Assembly (NCBI RefSeq): GCF_022808175.1
Contig: NZ_JALGBX010000024.1
Location: forward strand, 48,012 to 112,011
Direction: 5' to 3'
DNA length: 64,000 bases
From: Streptomyces sp. AP-93
GTDB lineage: Bacteria > Actinomycetota > Actinomycetes > Streptomycetales > Streptomycetaceae
Shown: positions 8,613 through 16,919 of the stretch, piece after piece
Layout: each line of letters starts with the position of its first letter
How positions within the stretch are numbered: position 1 is the stretch's first letter
Program-made: the position numbers and the translations under genes
Notes under the pieces: generated by a model
What the model was told of the DNA's origin: nothing
The model's database searches: none
What the model saw: only the letters and a program-made list of their open reading frames with translations

Positions 8613-8615
8613 ACC

Positions 8616-9755
8616 GTGCGCACCTCTAAGCCGTCCTTCGCACGGGACGGCTCCATACCCGGGGGCCGCCGCCGCCGACGGTGGCCCCTCGTCACCGTGC
8701 TGGGGGCGGCCGTCCTGGCCCTGGCGATCCTGTACGCGGCCGGCTGCCGGTCCACCGGACACGACCCGGGAACCGGGCTGGACACGGGCTCGGATCCGGA
8801 CCTGGGGACCACCGAGACACGGGCCTACTCGGTGTGGCACTGGAACGTGGCGGGGAGCGCCATCCATCACGGCCGGACCGACACCGGCCTGATCGAGAAC
8901 GCCGCCCGGTCCATCACGGCGGAACGGCCCGACTTCGTCTCCTTCAACGAGATCTGCCAGGGCCAGTACGAGGCGCTCGTCAAGCGGCTCGCCAAGGCCG
9001 AGGGGTGGACGGTGCCGTACGCCCACGCCCGGTTCACCCTGACCCGGGCCCCCGGCACCGGCATCTGCGAGGGCGGCGGCTTCGGGAACGCGCTGCTCAG
9101 CAGCCACGAGCTCGGGCCGTCCAAGGACTACCTCCTGCCCAAGGACTACACGCCGGCCGAGAAGACCCGGCTGACGGCCGCGGGCCGGGGCGTCGAGGAC
9201 CGCAAAATGCTCTGCGCCCCGCTACGGGACCAGCCGCGGATGAAGTTCTGCACGGTCCACATCACCGGATCGAACCGTCCCATGCCCAGCGGGGGCGGCG
9301 GCTCGGCGAAGAAGAAGATCAACGGGCTGCAGCTGGCCGAAGTGGGCCGGGTGCTCGACTCCTTCGCCAGGAACAGGCAGGTGTACCTCGTCGCGGGCGA
9401 CTTCAACGCCCAGCCCGACCTCGACCAGTACACCCGGCTGAAGCCCCTGATGAGGAAGCACACCGAGCTCGACGACGCGAACCCCGCCCACTGTCCGGGC
9501 TACGGCACGTGGACGGCGCTGCCCCCGCGCGAGGTCAACGGGCCCCCCGCGTGCGGTCCGCACCCGAAGATCGACCTGATCCTCGCCCGCGGCAACCTGC
9601 CCGATGGCACCTACTCGGCGCGGGCGCAGAACATCCCGGGCGACTGCGAGGCCGTCGGGCGGGACGACCGGATCGCCCGGCCGGTGACCCGGGTCAACTG
9701 CTCCGACCACCGCGTCCTGACGGGCCGCGCCACGCTCCGGGTCCCCACGGGCTGA
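8616..9755 (+). CDS. exported endonuclease/exonuclease/phosphatase-family protein
   Basis: 379 residues. A basic N-terminus with RRRRRW is followed by a hydrophobic segment ending LYAAGC, which looks like a (non-ideal) lipobox, so the protein is either lipid-anchored or secreted. The EEP fold is shown by WNVAG, SFNEICQGQYE (metal-binding Glu), GNALLSS, LVAGDFNAQPDLDQY (catalytic Asp/Asn), KIDLILARG and the terminal CSDHRVLTG. The family hydrolyses phosphodiester bonds in nucleic acids or phospholipids; the substrate here is not deducible. The GTG start at 8616 follows the response regulator by 3 nt, suggesting co-expression with the two-component system. Confidence 0.8.
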   Translation: MRTSKPSFARDGSIPGGRRRRRWPLVTVLGAAVLALAILYAAGCRSTGHDPGTGLDTGSDPDLGTTETRAYSVWHWNVAGSAIHHGRTDTGLIENAARSITAERPDFVSFNEICQGQYEALVKRLAKAEGWTVPYAHARFTLTRAPGTGICEGGGFGNALLSSHELGPSKDYLLPKDYTPAEKTRLTAAGRGVEDRKMLCAPLRDQPRMKFCTVHITGSNRPMPSGGGGSAKKKINGLQLAEVGRVLDSFARNRQVYLVAGDFNAQPDLDQYTRLKPLMRKHTELDDANPAHCPGYGTWTALPPREVNGPPACGPHPKIDLILARGNLPDGTYSARAQNIPGDCEAVGRDDRIARPVTRVNCSDHRVLTGRATLRVPTG

Positions 9756-9775
9756 GCCCCGGGAGCCGCCGGCCC

Positions 9776-9811
9776 GGATCAGACCGGATCAGACCGGATC
9801 AGACCGGACCG
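9776..9811. repeat. short tandem repeat (GGATCAGACC x3)
   Basis: Three perfect 10-bp units at 9776, 9786 and 9796 plus a partial fourth fill the short gap between two convergent genes. GGCCCGG blocks flank it. No other function is visible. Confidence 0.8.
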
Positions 9812-9819
9812 GCCCGGTC

Positions 9820-11190
9820 TCAGGTCATCCAGCGGTCCGGGCGGGCCGCGGCCCGGGAGGTGCGGGAGCGGGCCGCCTGGGCGTGGAGCAGTTCGGCGGC
9901 CTGGGCCGCGCCGCGCAGGTGGGCCGTGACCGTACCGTTCGCGCCGGTGTCGACGTGGACGTCGGCCAGGCCGCGGGCGCGCTGCCAGGGGCCCTGGGAG
10001 CGGCGCACGCTCTGCACCTTGGCGTGCGGGACGATCTCCGTTCGCCGGCACAGCCGGCCGTGGCGGGCGGCGAACACGTCCGCGGAGACGGCCAGGCCGT
10101 ACCCCTTCCACCACACCGGGACCACCCAGCGCGACCCGCTCCGGGGCGAGGGCTCGAAGACGAGGCCCCCGAGGTCGACGCCGGGCAGCACCCGCTCGAC
10201 GACGGCGTGGGCGTCGGCCAGGGTGGCCACCGGGACCAGGACGTCGTTCTTCGAGCCGGCCACCTCCAGCTCCACCCGGACCCAGCCGCGCCGGCGCCAC
10301 AGCAGCGGCTCGACGATCCGTACGGTCTGCACGCGCCCCGGCGGCACCGTCTCGTGGGCGCGGTCGAGCATCCCGTGGTCGAGCCGGAGCCCGTCCGGGG
10401 ACTCGGCGACCCGCCAGTCGTACTCGGCGAGGAACCGGCCGGCGCTCGCCGCCCACATCGCGCCCAGGACCGGGAGCAGGGCGACGATGGCCACCCACGG
10501 GCTGGAGCTGAACCACCACACCAGCAGGGGCCCGACGATCCCGCCGGCGAGGATCGCCCAGGTGGTCAGGGTGAGCAGCAGGGACACCGCCAGATCGCGC
10601 GGCCCCACCCGGAGCAGCTCCCGCTCGGGAGCCTCGCCCAGGAGCGGTGCCTCGGCCGGGGTGAAACCGGCCGCGCGGGCCAGCAGCTCGGCGCGGAGCG
10701 AGACGGCGTCCTTCTCCGAGAGGAAGGCCAGCTCGTCCTTGGCCTCGGTGCCGATGACGTCGAGCCGCAGCTTGGCGACGCCCGCGATGCGGCCCAGCAG
10801 GGGGCGGGTGACGTCGACCGCCTGGATCCGGTCGAGGCGGATGTGCGCGGTGCGGCGGAAGAGGAGCCCGCTGCGGATGCGCAGTTCGGTGTCGGTGACG
10901 GCGTAGTGCGTGAACCACCAGCTGAGGAACCCGTACAGGCCGAAGACCAGGACCAGCGCGGCCAGCGCGAGGACCCGCAGCACGGTGGAGACGGCCGACA
11001 CCCACTCGGCGACGTTCTCGCCCTGCTGGGCGACGATGCCGATGGTCGCGGCGATCGGCACCCAGGCACGGCGCAGCGGAGTGAGGAAATGCAGCCGCCG
11101 CTCCTGACCGGCCGCGGCCGCCGTACCCGTGCCCGTACCCGCACCCGTACCCGCCCCTGCACCCGCACCCGCACCCGCCGACGGAGTCAC
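9820..11190 (-). CDS. PH domain-containing membrane protein, YdbT-like
   Basis: 456 residues with repeated bacterial PH (bPH2/DUF304) domains, each following a pair of membrane segments. Typical phrases are HYAVTDTELRIRSGLLFRRTAHIRLDRIQAVDVTRPLLGR and, near the end, RRTEIVPHAKVQSVRRSQGP. Such proteins occur with a YdbS partner; in Bacillus the pair has been linked to resistance to certain antimicrobial peptides, but the molecular role is unknown. The GTG at 11190 overlaps the stop of the upstream partner by 4 nt (GTGA), implying translational coupling. The first ~25 residues are an Ala/Gly/Thr low-complexity run encoded by a 6-bp tandem repeat (11122-11180). Confidence 0.82.
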   Translation of the reverse strand: MTPSAGAGAGAGAGTGAGTGTGTAAAAGQERRLHFLTPLRRAWVPIAATIGIVAQQGENVAEWVSAVSTVLRVLALAALVLVFGLYGFLSWWFTHYAVTDTELRIRSGLLFRRTAHIRLDRIQAVDVTRPLLGRIAGVAKLRLDVIGTEAKDELAFLSEKDAVSLRAELLARAAGFTPAEAPLLGEAPERELLRVGPRDLAVSLLLTLTTWAILAGGIVGPLLVWWFSSSPWVAIVALLPVLGAMWAASAGRFLAEYDWRVAESPDGLRLDHGMLDRAHETVPPGRVQTVRIVEPLLWRRRGWVRVELEVAGSKNDVLVPVATLADAHAVVERVLPGVDLGGLVFEPSPRSGSRWVVPVWWKGYGLAVSADVFAARHGRLCRRTEIVPHAKVQSVRRSQGPWQRARGLADVHVDTGANGTVTAHLRGAAQAAELLHAQAARSRTSRAAARPDRWMT

Positions 11191-11678
11191 AGCCCCGCCG
11201 ACCTTGCCTCGCCGAGCTCCGTCAGCCGGTCGCGCAGCCGTTCCGCCTCCTCGGGCGCGAGTCCGGGGATCGTGGCGTCGGTCGCCGCCGCGGCCGTGTG
11301 GAGCTGCACGGTGGCCAGCCCGAAGCGGCGCTCCAGGGGCCCCGAGGTCACCTCCACCAGCTGCATCCGCCCGTACGGCACCACGGTCTGCTCCCGCCAC
11401 ATCACGCCCCGGCTGATCAGCAGGTCGTCCGCGCGCTCCGCGTACCGCCAGGACCGCCAGTTCCGTCCGAGCATCACCCAGCCCCAGGCCAGCACCACCA
11501 GCCAGAACCCGCCGACCGCCGCCCACCCCGGGCCGACCGCCATCCCCAGGACGACGGCCGTCACCACCGTGAAGAGGGACATCCACAGCGCCAGCAAGAG
11601 CCTGCGCAGAGTCAGCAGCTCTCCCTGCAGCCCCACCCACTCGGGCAGACCCGTCCCACCCTCTGTCCCCGTGTCCAT
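11187..11678 (-). CDS. PH domain-containing membrane protein, YdbS-like
   Basis: 163 residues. Two hydrophobic helices (~28-70) are followed by one bPH2 domain: ADDLLISRGVMWREQTVVPYGRMQLVEVTSGPLERRFGLATVQLHT. It is the usual small partner of the larger PH protein encoded directly downstream with a 4-nt overlap, so the two probably form one membrane complex. The ATG at 11678 agrees with the family start. Confidence 0.82.
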   Translation of the reverse strand: MDTGTEGGTGLPEWVGLQGELLTLRRLLLALWMSLFTVVTAVVLGMAVGPGWAAVGGFWLVVLAWGWVMLGRNWRSWRYAERADDLLISRGVMWREQTVVPYGRMQLVEVTSGPLERRFGLATVQLHTAAAATDATIPGLAPEEAERLRDRLTELGEARSAGL

Positions 11679-11801
11679 CCCCCCACCCTAGGGCGGTGGC
11701 CCGTTCTGCGGGCGGGGCTCGCACCACCCGTCGGCCGCCGCGCCCGATCCGCGATCCGGACCGAGCTACGAGCCACCCCCGCCGGCTGAGACAATGCCGC
11801 C

Positions 11802-12944
11802 ATGACGGAGACCACGGTCGGCATCGGCGGCGCGGCGGAGAGCACCGACATGGTGCTCAACATCGGCCCCCAGCACCCTTCCACGCACGGCGTGCTGCGC
11901 CTGCGCCTCGTCCTGGACGGCGAGCGCATCGTCAGCGCCGAGCCGGTGGTCGGCTACATGCACCGGGGAGCCGAGAAGCTCTTCGAGGCCCGCGACTACC
12001 GCCAGATCGTGATGCTCGCGAACCGCCACGACTGGCTGTCCGCGTTCTCCAACGAGCTGGGCGTGGTCATGGCCGTCGAGCGGATGCTCGGCATGGAGGT
12101 GCCCGAGCGGGCCGTGTGGATGCGGACCCTGCTCGCCGAGCTGAACCGGGTCCTGAACCACCTGATGTTCCTCGGCTCGTACCCCCTGGAGCTGGGCGGC
12201 ATCACCCCGATCTTCCACGCGTTCCGCGAGCGCGAGGAGCTCCAGGCCGTCATGGAGGAGATCTCCGGCGGCCGCATGCACTACATGTTCAACCGGGTCG
12301 GCGGCCTCAAGGAGGACCTCCCGGCCGGCTGGCTGGGCCGGGCCCGCGCCGCCATCGCCGACGTCAACACGCGCATGCACGTCTACGACGACCTGGTGCG
12401 CGGCAACGAGATCTTCCGCGCCCGCACCCGCGGCGTCGGCGTCCTGTCCGCCGAGGCCGTGCACGCGTACGGGGTCTCCGGCCCGATCGCCCGCGCCTCC
12501 GGCGTCGACTTCGACCTGCGCCGCGACGAGCCGTACCTCGCCTACGGCGAGCTCCAGGACGTCCTGAAGGTCGTCACCCGCACCGAGGGCGACTGCCTGG
12601 CCCGCTTCGAGGTGCTGCTGGAGCAGACCCACAACGCGCTGGACATCGCGGTCGCCTGCCTGGACCGGATGGCGGAGCTGGCACCCGGCCCGATCAACCA
12701 GCGGCTGCCGAAGGTACTGAAGGCGCCCGAGGGCGAGACGTACGCGTGGACCGAGAACCCCCTCGGCATCAACGGCTACTACCTGGTCTCCAAGGGCGAG
12801 AAGACCCCGTACCGGCTCAAGCTGCGCTCGGCGTCGTACAACAACATCCAGGCGCTGGCGGTCCTGCTCCCCGGGCAGCTCGTCGCGGACATGGTCGCGA
12901 TCCTCGGCTCGCTGTTCTTCGTCGTCGGCGACATCGACAAGTGA
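11802..12944 (+). CDS. nuoD: NADH-quinone oxidoreductase subunit D (isolated nuoD)
   Basis: 380 residues, normal for the 49-kDa-type subunit of respiratory complex I, which sits in the peripheral arm near the quinone site. Family signatures include NIGPQHPSTHGVLRL, YMHRGAEKLFE, NRVLNHLMFLGSYPLELG and the C-terminal ILGSLFFVVGDIDK. No other nuo gene lies beside it: upstream is the PH pair on the other strand, and downstream is an acetyltransferase. Streptomyces genomes often carry extra nuo paralogues, so this may be the second nuoD copy rather than the one in the main 14-gene operon. That is an inference from context only. Confidence 0.9.
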   Translation: MTETTVGIGGAAESTDMVLNIGPQHPSTHGVLRLRLVLDGERIVSAEPVVGYMHRGAEKLFEARDYRQIVMLANRHDWLSAFSNELGVVMAVERMLGMEVPERAVWMRTLLAELNRVLNHLMFLGSYPLELGGITPIFHAFREREELQAVMEEISGGRMHYMFNRVGGLKEDLPAGWLGRARAAIADVNTRMHVYDDLVRGNEIFRARTRGVGVLSAEAVHAYGVSGPIARASGVDFDLRRDEPYLAYGELQDVLKVVTRTEGDCLARFEVLLEQTHNALDIAVACLDRMAELAPGPINQRLPKVLKAPEGETYAWTENPLGINGYYLVSKGEKTPYRLKLRSASYNNIQALAVLLPGQLVADMVAILGSLFFVVGDIDK

Positions 12945-12970
12945 CCGGACGCACGGCCTAGGGTGATCGC

Positions 12971-13867
12971 ATGACCCCCGGCACCTCAGCAGGCTCTGCG
13001 TCCCCCGGCATATACGCCGCCTACCTGCGGCGACTCGGCATCGAGGAGCCCGGTGCGCCGTCCGTGGAGGGGCTGTTCGCCCTCCAGCGGGCGCACCTGG
13101 AGCGCGTCCCGTACGAGAACGTCGACATCCAGCTCGGCCGCGCCCCCGGCATCGACCCCGAGCTGTCGGCACGCCGCTTCGCCGCCGGGCGCGGCGGCTA
13201 CTGCTTCCACCTCAACGGGGCCTTCGCGGCGCTCCTCGACCACCTCGGCTACGAGGTCACCCGCCATGTCGGCGGCGTGTACAAGGAGTCCCAGTCCGAA
13301 GCCGCCGCCCAGGGCGTGAGCGGCGACCACCTGGCGCTCACCGTCCGCGTGCCCGGGACCGCCGCAACCGATGACTTCTTCGTGGATGCCGGGCTCGGCG
13401 ACGGCCCGTACGAGCCGCTGCCGCTGCGCGAAGGCTCGTACCGGCAGGGGGCCTTCACCTACTCCCTTGAGCGGCTGCCCGGAACGGGCTGGCTCTACCG
13501 CCACCCGGGCAGCTCCACCCCGCTCGTGAACTTCCGCACCGAGCCCGCCGGGGCGGCGGGAGCGGCCGGCTTCGAGGCCGAGCACGTCCGGCTGTCGACC
13601 TCCGGGGAATCCGGTTTCGTACGCACCTTCGCGGCCCTGCGGCGCGACGCGGACGGCATCGACGCCCTGCGGGGGCGGGTGCTGAGCCGGACCGACCCGG
13701 TACGGGGGAACACGGAGCGCGTACTGGACGGCCCGCAGGAGTTCTACGCCGCCCTGGAGGGCGTCTTCGGCCGCGCGCTCGACGACCTGACCCCGACCGA
13801 CCGCACGGCCCTGTGGACCCGGGTGGACCGGGCCCACCAGAGCTGGGCCGCCAGCCGGGGCCACTGA
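12971..13867 (+). CDS. arylamine N-acetyltransferase
   Basis: 298 residues. The NAT catalytic triad is visible: C78 in RGGYCFHLN, H120 in SGDHLALTV and D139 in DDFFVDAGLGDGPYEPL. These enzymes move an acetyl group from acetyl-CoA onto arylamines or hydrazines through a Cys thioester. In actinomycetes, relatives also act as amide synthases in antibiotic pathways, but no biosynthetic genes are adjacent here. The ATG at 12971 lies 26 nt after nuoD on the same strand, so the two may be cotranscribed. Confidence 0.9.
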   Translation: MTPGTSAGSASPGIYAAYLRRLGIEEPGAPSVEGLFALQRAHLERVPYENVDIQLGRAPGIDPELSARRFAAGRGGYCFHLNGAFAALLDHLGYEVTRHVGGVYKESQSEAAAQGVSGDHLALTVRVPGTAATDDFFVDAGLGDGPYEPLPLREGSYRQGAFTYSLERLPGTGWLYRHPGSSTPLVNFRTEPAGAAGAAGFEAEHVRLSTSGESGFVRTFAALRRDADGIDALRGRVLSRTDPVRGNTERVLDGPQEFYAALEGVFGRALDDLTPTDRTALWTRVDRAHQSWAASRGH

Positions 13868-13919
13868 CCCGGGAGCGGCCGGGCGGGCCGATGTCCGCGG
13901 GGCAGGGCAGACTTGGGGG

Positions 13920-14138
13920 ATGCCGTCCCTTTCACCCCGCCGGGCCTGCCCCACCTGCGGCCGCGACTGCGCCGTCACCGCCGGGCGGATCGCCCGCCAC
14001 GACCCGCCCGCCGGGCGGGTCCGCGGGGACCTCGTCTCCTGCCCCGGCTCCCGCGCCCGCGTGACCCTCGGCGCCGCCGCCCCCACGCTGGACGGCTTCA
14101 CCCTGTCCCCGCTGCCGGGCCAACTACCGCTGTTCTAG
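13920..14138 (+). CDS. small CxxC protein of unknown function
   Basis: 72 residues, starting MPSLSPRRACPTCGRDCAV. It has one CPTCGRDC knuckle and a later single Cys (LVSCPG). The Cys cluster resembles a half zinc ribbon. GGGCAG and a G-rich stretch precede the ATG at 13920. The coding appears real because G/C dominates third positions and the frame ends just before a terminator-like hairpin. No function is recognised. Confidence 0.5.
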   Translation: MPSLSPRRACPTCGRDCAVTAGRIARHDPPAGRVRGDLVSCPGSRARVTLGAAAPTLDGFTLSPLPGQLPLF

Positions 14139-14238
14139 AGCTGTTGCCCCGGTCCGGACGGGACGGTGTGCCGCGCTTGTGCACAGGCTGTGGAAAGCCG
14201 AAGCCGGAGCCGGACGCCGGCCACGTCACGCCGACGGT

Positions 14239-14258
14239 CCGCCCGGCAGCCCGGGCGG
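14239..14258. terminator. hairpin between convergent genes
   Basis: An 8-bp perfect stem, CCGCCCGG (14239-14246) with CCGGGCGG (14251-14258), and a 4-nt loop. It lies between the small plus-strand gene and the minus-strand gene ending at 14281. There is no U-tract, as is usual for high-GC actinobacteria. Confidence 0.45.
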
Positions 14259-14280
14259 TCCGCCGGTTCGGTTCGGTGCG

Positions 14281-15411
14281 CTAGGAAATCGCGGTGCGCA
14301 GCTGCACCACGTCGATCGGCTCGGTCTCGTCGTGAGCGGTGAGGTCGATGACCTGGCCCACGGCGCGGTCCGCAGTCGCCTTGACGGTGCCGACGAGGGC
14401 CGCCGGCTCCGCCCCGCCCCGGGCGGACTCCGCCTTGTGGAGCGCGAGGGCCTCCTCGCCGACGACATCGGCGAGGTCCTCGTTCTGGACGGACTCGATG
14501 ACCGTGCGGGCCTGCGCCGCGGTCTTCGTACCGAAGAAGTCGAAGCCGCCCTCGACGCGGGAGGCCGGCCGGCGCTGGGCGGCGTACGGGGCCACCGCGG
14601 CCGCGCGCCTGCGCGCGGGGACGGCGGCCACCGGGCCCACGGGCACCGGGCCGGTGGGCGCGGGACCGGTGAGCGCGGGGCGGGCGTGCGACTCCAGCTC
14701 GGCGGGCTTCGCCGGGGCGGCCGGGGCGGCCGGGGCAGCGGAGCCCAGCGGAAGGGCAGGGGCGGCCGGGAGGCCGGGCGGGCCGCTCCGGGCCTCCGGG
14801 GCGGGCTCGGCGGCCTTCGCCGCCGTGTCGGCCAGGGCCGCGAGCGCGGCGTGGGCGCGGGCGAAGCCCACCGAGGTGGCGGCGCCGGCGCTGGTGCGCT
14901 CCTCGGAGACCGCGGGAAGTTCCTTCGGACCCGCGGCGGCGGATGCGGCCGGGGCCGCGGCCTCGATGGCCAGCAGCCTGCGTCCCTCCAGGGCACTCGC
15001 CCGCTCGGTCTCGGCGGTGGCGTACCGGCGCAGCAGCGACGCGTGCTCCCCGCGCAGGCCCGCGAGTTCGACCCGCTTGGCGCGCAGTTTGGCGTCGAGC
15101 TTGCCGCGCAGCACCCGGGCCTCTTCGAGGTCGGACTCGAGCTCGGCTATCCGTTCGTCCGTGCGCCACTCGTCCTTGACCCGCTCGCGCCCGAGCTCGT
15201 TGACCCGGCGGCCGGCCGACAGGTCCCACGAGCGCATGACGACGGCGCCGACCAGGCCGGCGGCCGCGGTGAGGGCCACGAGCAGGCGCAGCGCCATCGG
15301 TTCCGCGAGCAGCCAGGCGGCGCCGGCGCCGGCTACGGACACACCGGCGACGGCCGACGGCGTGAGCAGCCGGTGAAGGGGTTCGGGATTGCGGTGGCGT
15401 CCACGGGGCAT
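14281..15411 (-). CDS. conserved-type membrane protein with coiled coil (unknown function)
   Basis: 376 residues. Two hydrophobic segments (~16-35 and ~39-58) place the N-terminus in the membrane. A charged heptad-rich stretch (~75-135; ELESDLEEARVLRGKLDAKL) should form a coiled coil. The middle (~150-265) is Ala/Pro-rich and probably unstructured, and the tail has FDFFGTKTAAQART and VIDLTAHDETEPIDVVQL. The family is not recognised. The layout (membrane anchor, coiled coil, flexible linker, acidic tail) suggests a scaffold-like envelope protein, but that is a guess. Confidence 0.6.
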   Translation of the reverse strand: MPRGRHRNPEPLHRLLTPSAVAGVSVAGAGAAWLLAEPMALRLLVALTAAAGLVGAVVMRSWDLSAGRRVNELGRERVKDEWRTDERIAELESDLEEARVLRGKLDAKLRAKRVELAGLRGEHASLLRRYATAETERASALEGRRLLAIEAAAPAASAAAGPKELPAVSEERTSAGAATSVGFARAHAALAALADTAAKAAEPAPEARSGPPGLPAAPALPLGSAAPAAPAAPAKPAELESHARPALTGPAPTGPVPVGPVAAVPARRRAAAVAPYAAQRRPASRVEGGFDFFGTKTAAQARTVIESVQNEDLADVVGEEALALHKAESARGGAEPAALVGTVKATADRAVGQVIDLTAHDETEPIDVVQLRTAIS

Positions 15412-15623
15412 GGCCTGAAATTTACAGGGCGTGGACAGGATGTGGGGTAGCCGCCCGGAAATCTGTTCCCGAGCAGTTACCGCCCTTGACGCACGAAAGG
15501 CGCAACTCCTACTTCTTCAGCGGACTCTGCGTGGACCCCGGGCCTTTATGCCTGGGAGGAATCGATCCCTGACCCGGAGGCGCGGAGGGCCGGAGTGCTC
15601 TGAGTGACCGTTCTGGCCTCAGC

Positions 15624-15661
15624 TTGATCCGCTTTGGCCGGTCCTTCTAGCGTGTTCTGCG
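15624..15661 (+). promoter_or_regulatory. tnpB promoter, leaderless start (element 1)
   Basis: TTGATC (15624-15629), an 18-nt spacer and TAGCGT (15648-15653) form a vegetative-type promoter, with the GTG start 8 nt after the -10 box. No Shine-Dalgarno sequence is present, so a leaderless mRNA is likely. The same arrangement is conserved in element 3 (34325-34362). Confidence 0.5.
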
Positions 15662-16821
15662 TGAAGATTGTTGCGCAGGTGAAGTTGATGCCGGATGCCG
15701 TGCAGGCACCCGCGCTGTCAGCGACCCTGCGCATGGTCAACGAACGGGCCAACTGGGTGTCCTCGGTGGCGTTCGAACACGGAGCCCCACGTCAGTACGA
15801 ACTGCGGAAGCACACCTACGCCGAGCTGAAAGCCTCCGGTCTCGGGGCGCAGGCGGCCCAACACGTGATCAAGAAGACCCGTGACGCCTACACCACGTTG
15901 AAGGCGAACATCAGGGCGGGGAACCTGGGCAGGCCCGGATCGAAGCGCAGGGTCAAAGCGGAGTCGAAACCGATCGTCTTCCGCCCCGAGGCCGCGCACC
16001 CGTACGACGACCGGTGCCTGTCCTGGCAGTACGACGCGCGGACCGTCAGTATCTGGACCACGGCGGGGCGGCTCAAGAACGTCCGCTTCGCCTGCTCCGC
16101 GAACGCGCTCAAGATGCTCCGCGAGTACCGTAAAGGTGAGTCTGACCTGATCGAACGCGACGGCGTGTTCTACCTGATCGCAGTGTGCGAGATCCCAGAA
16201 GACCCGGTCAACGAGAACCCGTCCGGGTTCATCGGTGTGGACCTCGGCATCGTCAACATCGCCACCACCTCCACCGGCTACCGGGCCTCCGGGCGCGGTA
16301 TGAACCGGCACCGAAAGCGCCAGCTGGAACTCCGCCGCAAGCTCCAGGCCAAGGGCACCCAGTCCGCGAAGCGGCGCCTGAAGCACCGCAGCCGCAAAGA
16401 GGCGCGGCACGCCGCGAACATCAACCACATCATCTCGAAGAAGATCGTCACCACCGCTGAACGCACCGGTCGCGGTATCGCCCTCGAAGACCTCACGGGC
16501 ATCCGCGAACGGGTACGGCTCCGCAAGGACCAGCGGACACCACTGCATTCGTGGAGCTTCCACCAGCTCGGCCAGTTCATCGCCTACAAGGCGAAGCGGG
16601 CCGGGGTGCCGCTCGTGTACGTCGATCCGGCGTACACGAGCCGGCAATGCTCCGAGTGCGGACACATCGACCGGAAGAACCGAGTCGATCAAGCAACGTT
16701 CGCGTGCCGCGCCTGCGGCGTCATCATGCACGCGGACGACAACGCGTCCCACAACATCGACCGCAAGGCCGGAGCCGTGTGGACCGCGGGGCGTGAGTCA
16801 CGCGTCCCAGCCACCCCATAA
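15661..16821 (+). CDS. tnpB: TnpB-family RNA-guided nuclease (element 1)
   Basis: 386 residues from the GTG at 15661, where the usual VKIVAQVKL start lies (in-frame GTG 15652 and TTG 15634 are alternatives). TnpB proteins use an RNA from the element's right end to cut matching DNA next to a short motif, favouring element retention. The RuvC residues are present: D194 (GVDLGIVNIA), E276 (IALEDLTG) and D359 (MHADDNAS). The zinc ribbon is intact: C330-x2-C333 and C349-x2-C352. A basic helix-rich middle (RHRKRQLELRRKL) is typical. There is no tnpA nearby. Its closest visible relative is the tnpB at 34.4 kb, with which it aligns residue for residue at all catalytic positions. The gene lies tail-to-tail with the transporter binding-protein gene. 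Confidence 0.9.
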   Translation: MKIVAQVKLMPDAVQAPALSATLRMVNERANWVSSVAFEHGAPRQYELRKHTYAELKASGLGAQAAQHVIKKTRDAYTTLKANIRAGNLGRPGSKRRVKAESKPIVFRPEAAHPYDDRCLSWQYDARTVSIWTTAGRLKNVRFACSANALKMLREYRKGESDLIERDGVFYLIAVCEIPEDPVNENPSGFIGVDLGIVNIATTSTGYRASGRGMNRHRKRQLELRRKLQAKGTQSAKRRLKHRSRKEARHAANINHIISKKIVTTAERTGRGIALEDLTGIRERVRLRKDQRTPLHSWSFHQLGQFIAYKAKRAGVPLVYVDPAYTSRQCSECGHIDRKNRVDQATFACRACGVIMHADDNASHNIDRKAGAVWTAGRESRVPATP

Positions 16822-16919
16822 GGGTGGTCCGGACGGAGGAGGCCACACCACAGCCAGTGATGCCCTACCTCCAAGCCCGGCCCTCCAAGCCCGGCCCTTC
16901 AGGGCCGGGTCAAGTTGAC
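16770..16919 (+). ncRNA. candidate reRNA (omega RNA) of element 1
   Basis: Position inferred from the known organisation of TnpB elements: the guide RNA scaffold overlaps the 3' end of tnpB and ends at the right terminus. A direct repeat (CCAAGCCCGGCCCT twice, 16871-16898) and the terminal 8-bp stem with a TTCA loop (16890-16909) would form its 3' structure. The guide would start after about 16919 and read antisense into the binding-protein gene. Confidence 0.35.

Larger units (their letters stand above)
15516..16919 (+). mobile_element. solitary TnpB element 1 (IS605/IS1341-type, no TnpA)
   Basis: The left side shares an ordered set of blocks with the elements near 19.4 and 34.2 kb: a TTCA flank (15516-15519), a foldback CCCGGGC/GCCTGGG (15538-15556), GGGAGGAAT, then GGAGGCGCGGAG and CCGGAGTGCTCT. 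The right side ends in the hairpin CCCGGCCC-TTCA-GGGCCGGG followed by AAGTTGAC (16912-16919), also found in element 3. The only gene inside is tnpB. Exact ends are inferred from these comparisons. Confidence 0.65.

Noticed and set aside
11190..11727. 635-codon version of the larger PH-domain protein
   Set aside because: The extra part overlaps the smaller PH gene in another frame. The GTG at 11190 overlapping its stop is the normal coupled start.
15634..15660. TTG start for tnpB of element 1
   Set aside because: Element 3 aligns from VKIVAQVKL, and the -10 box would lie inside the coding region if the TTG were used.
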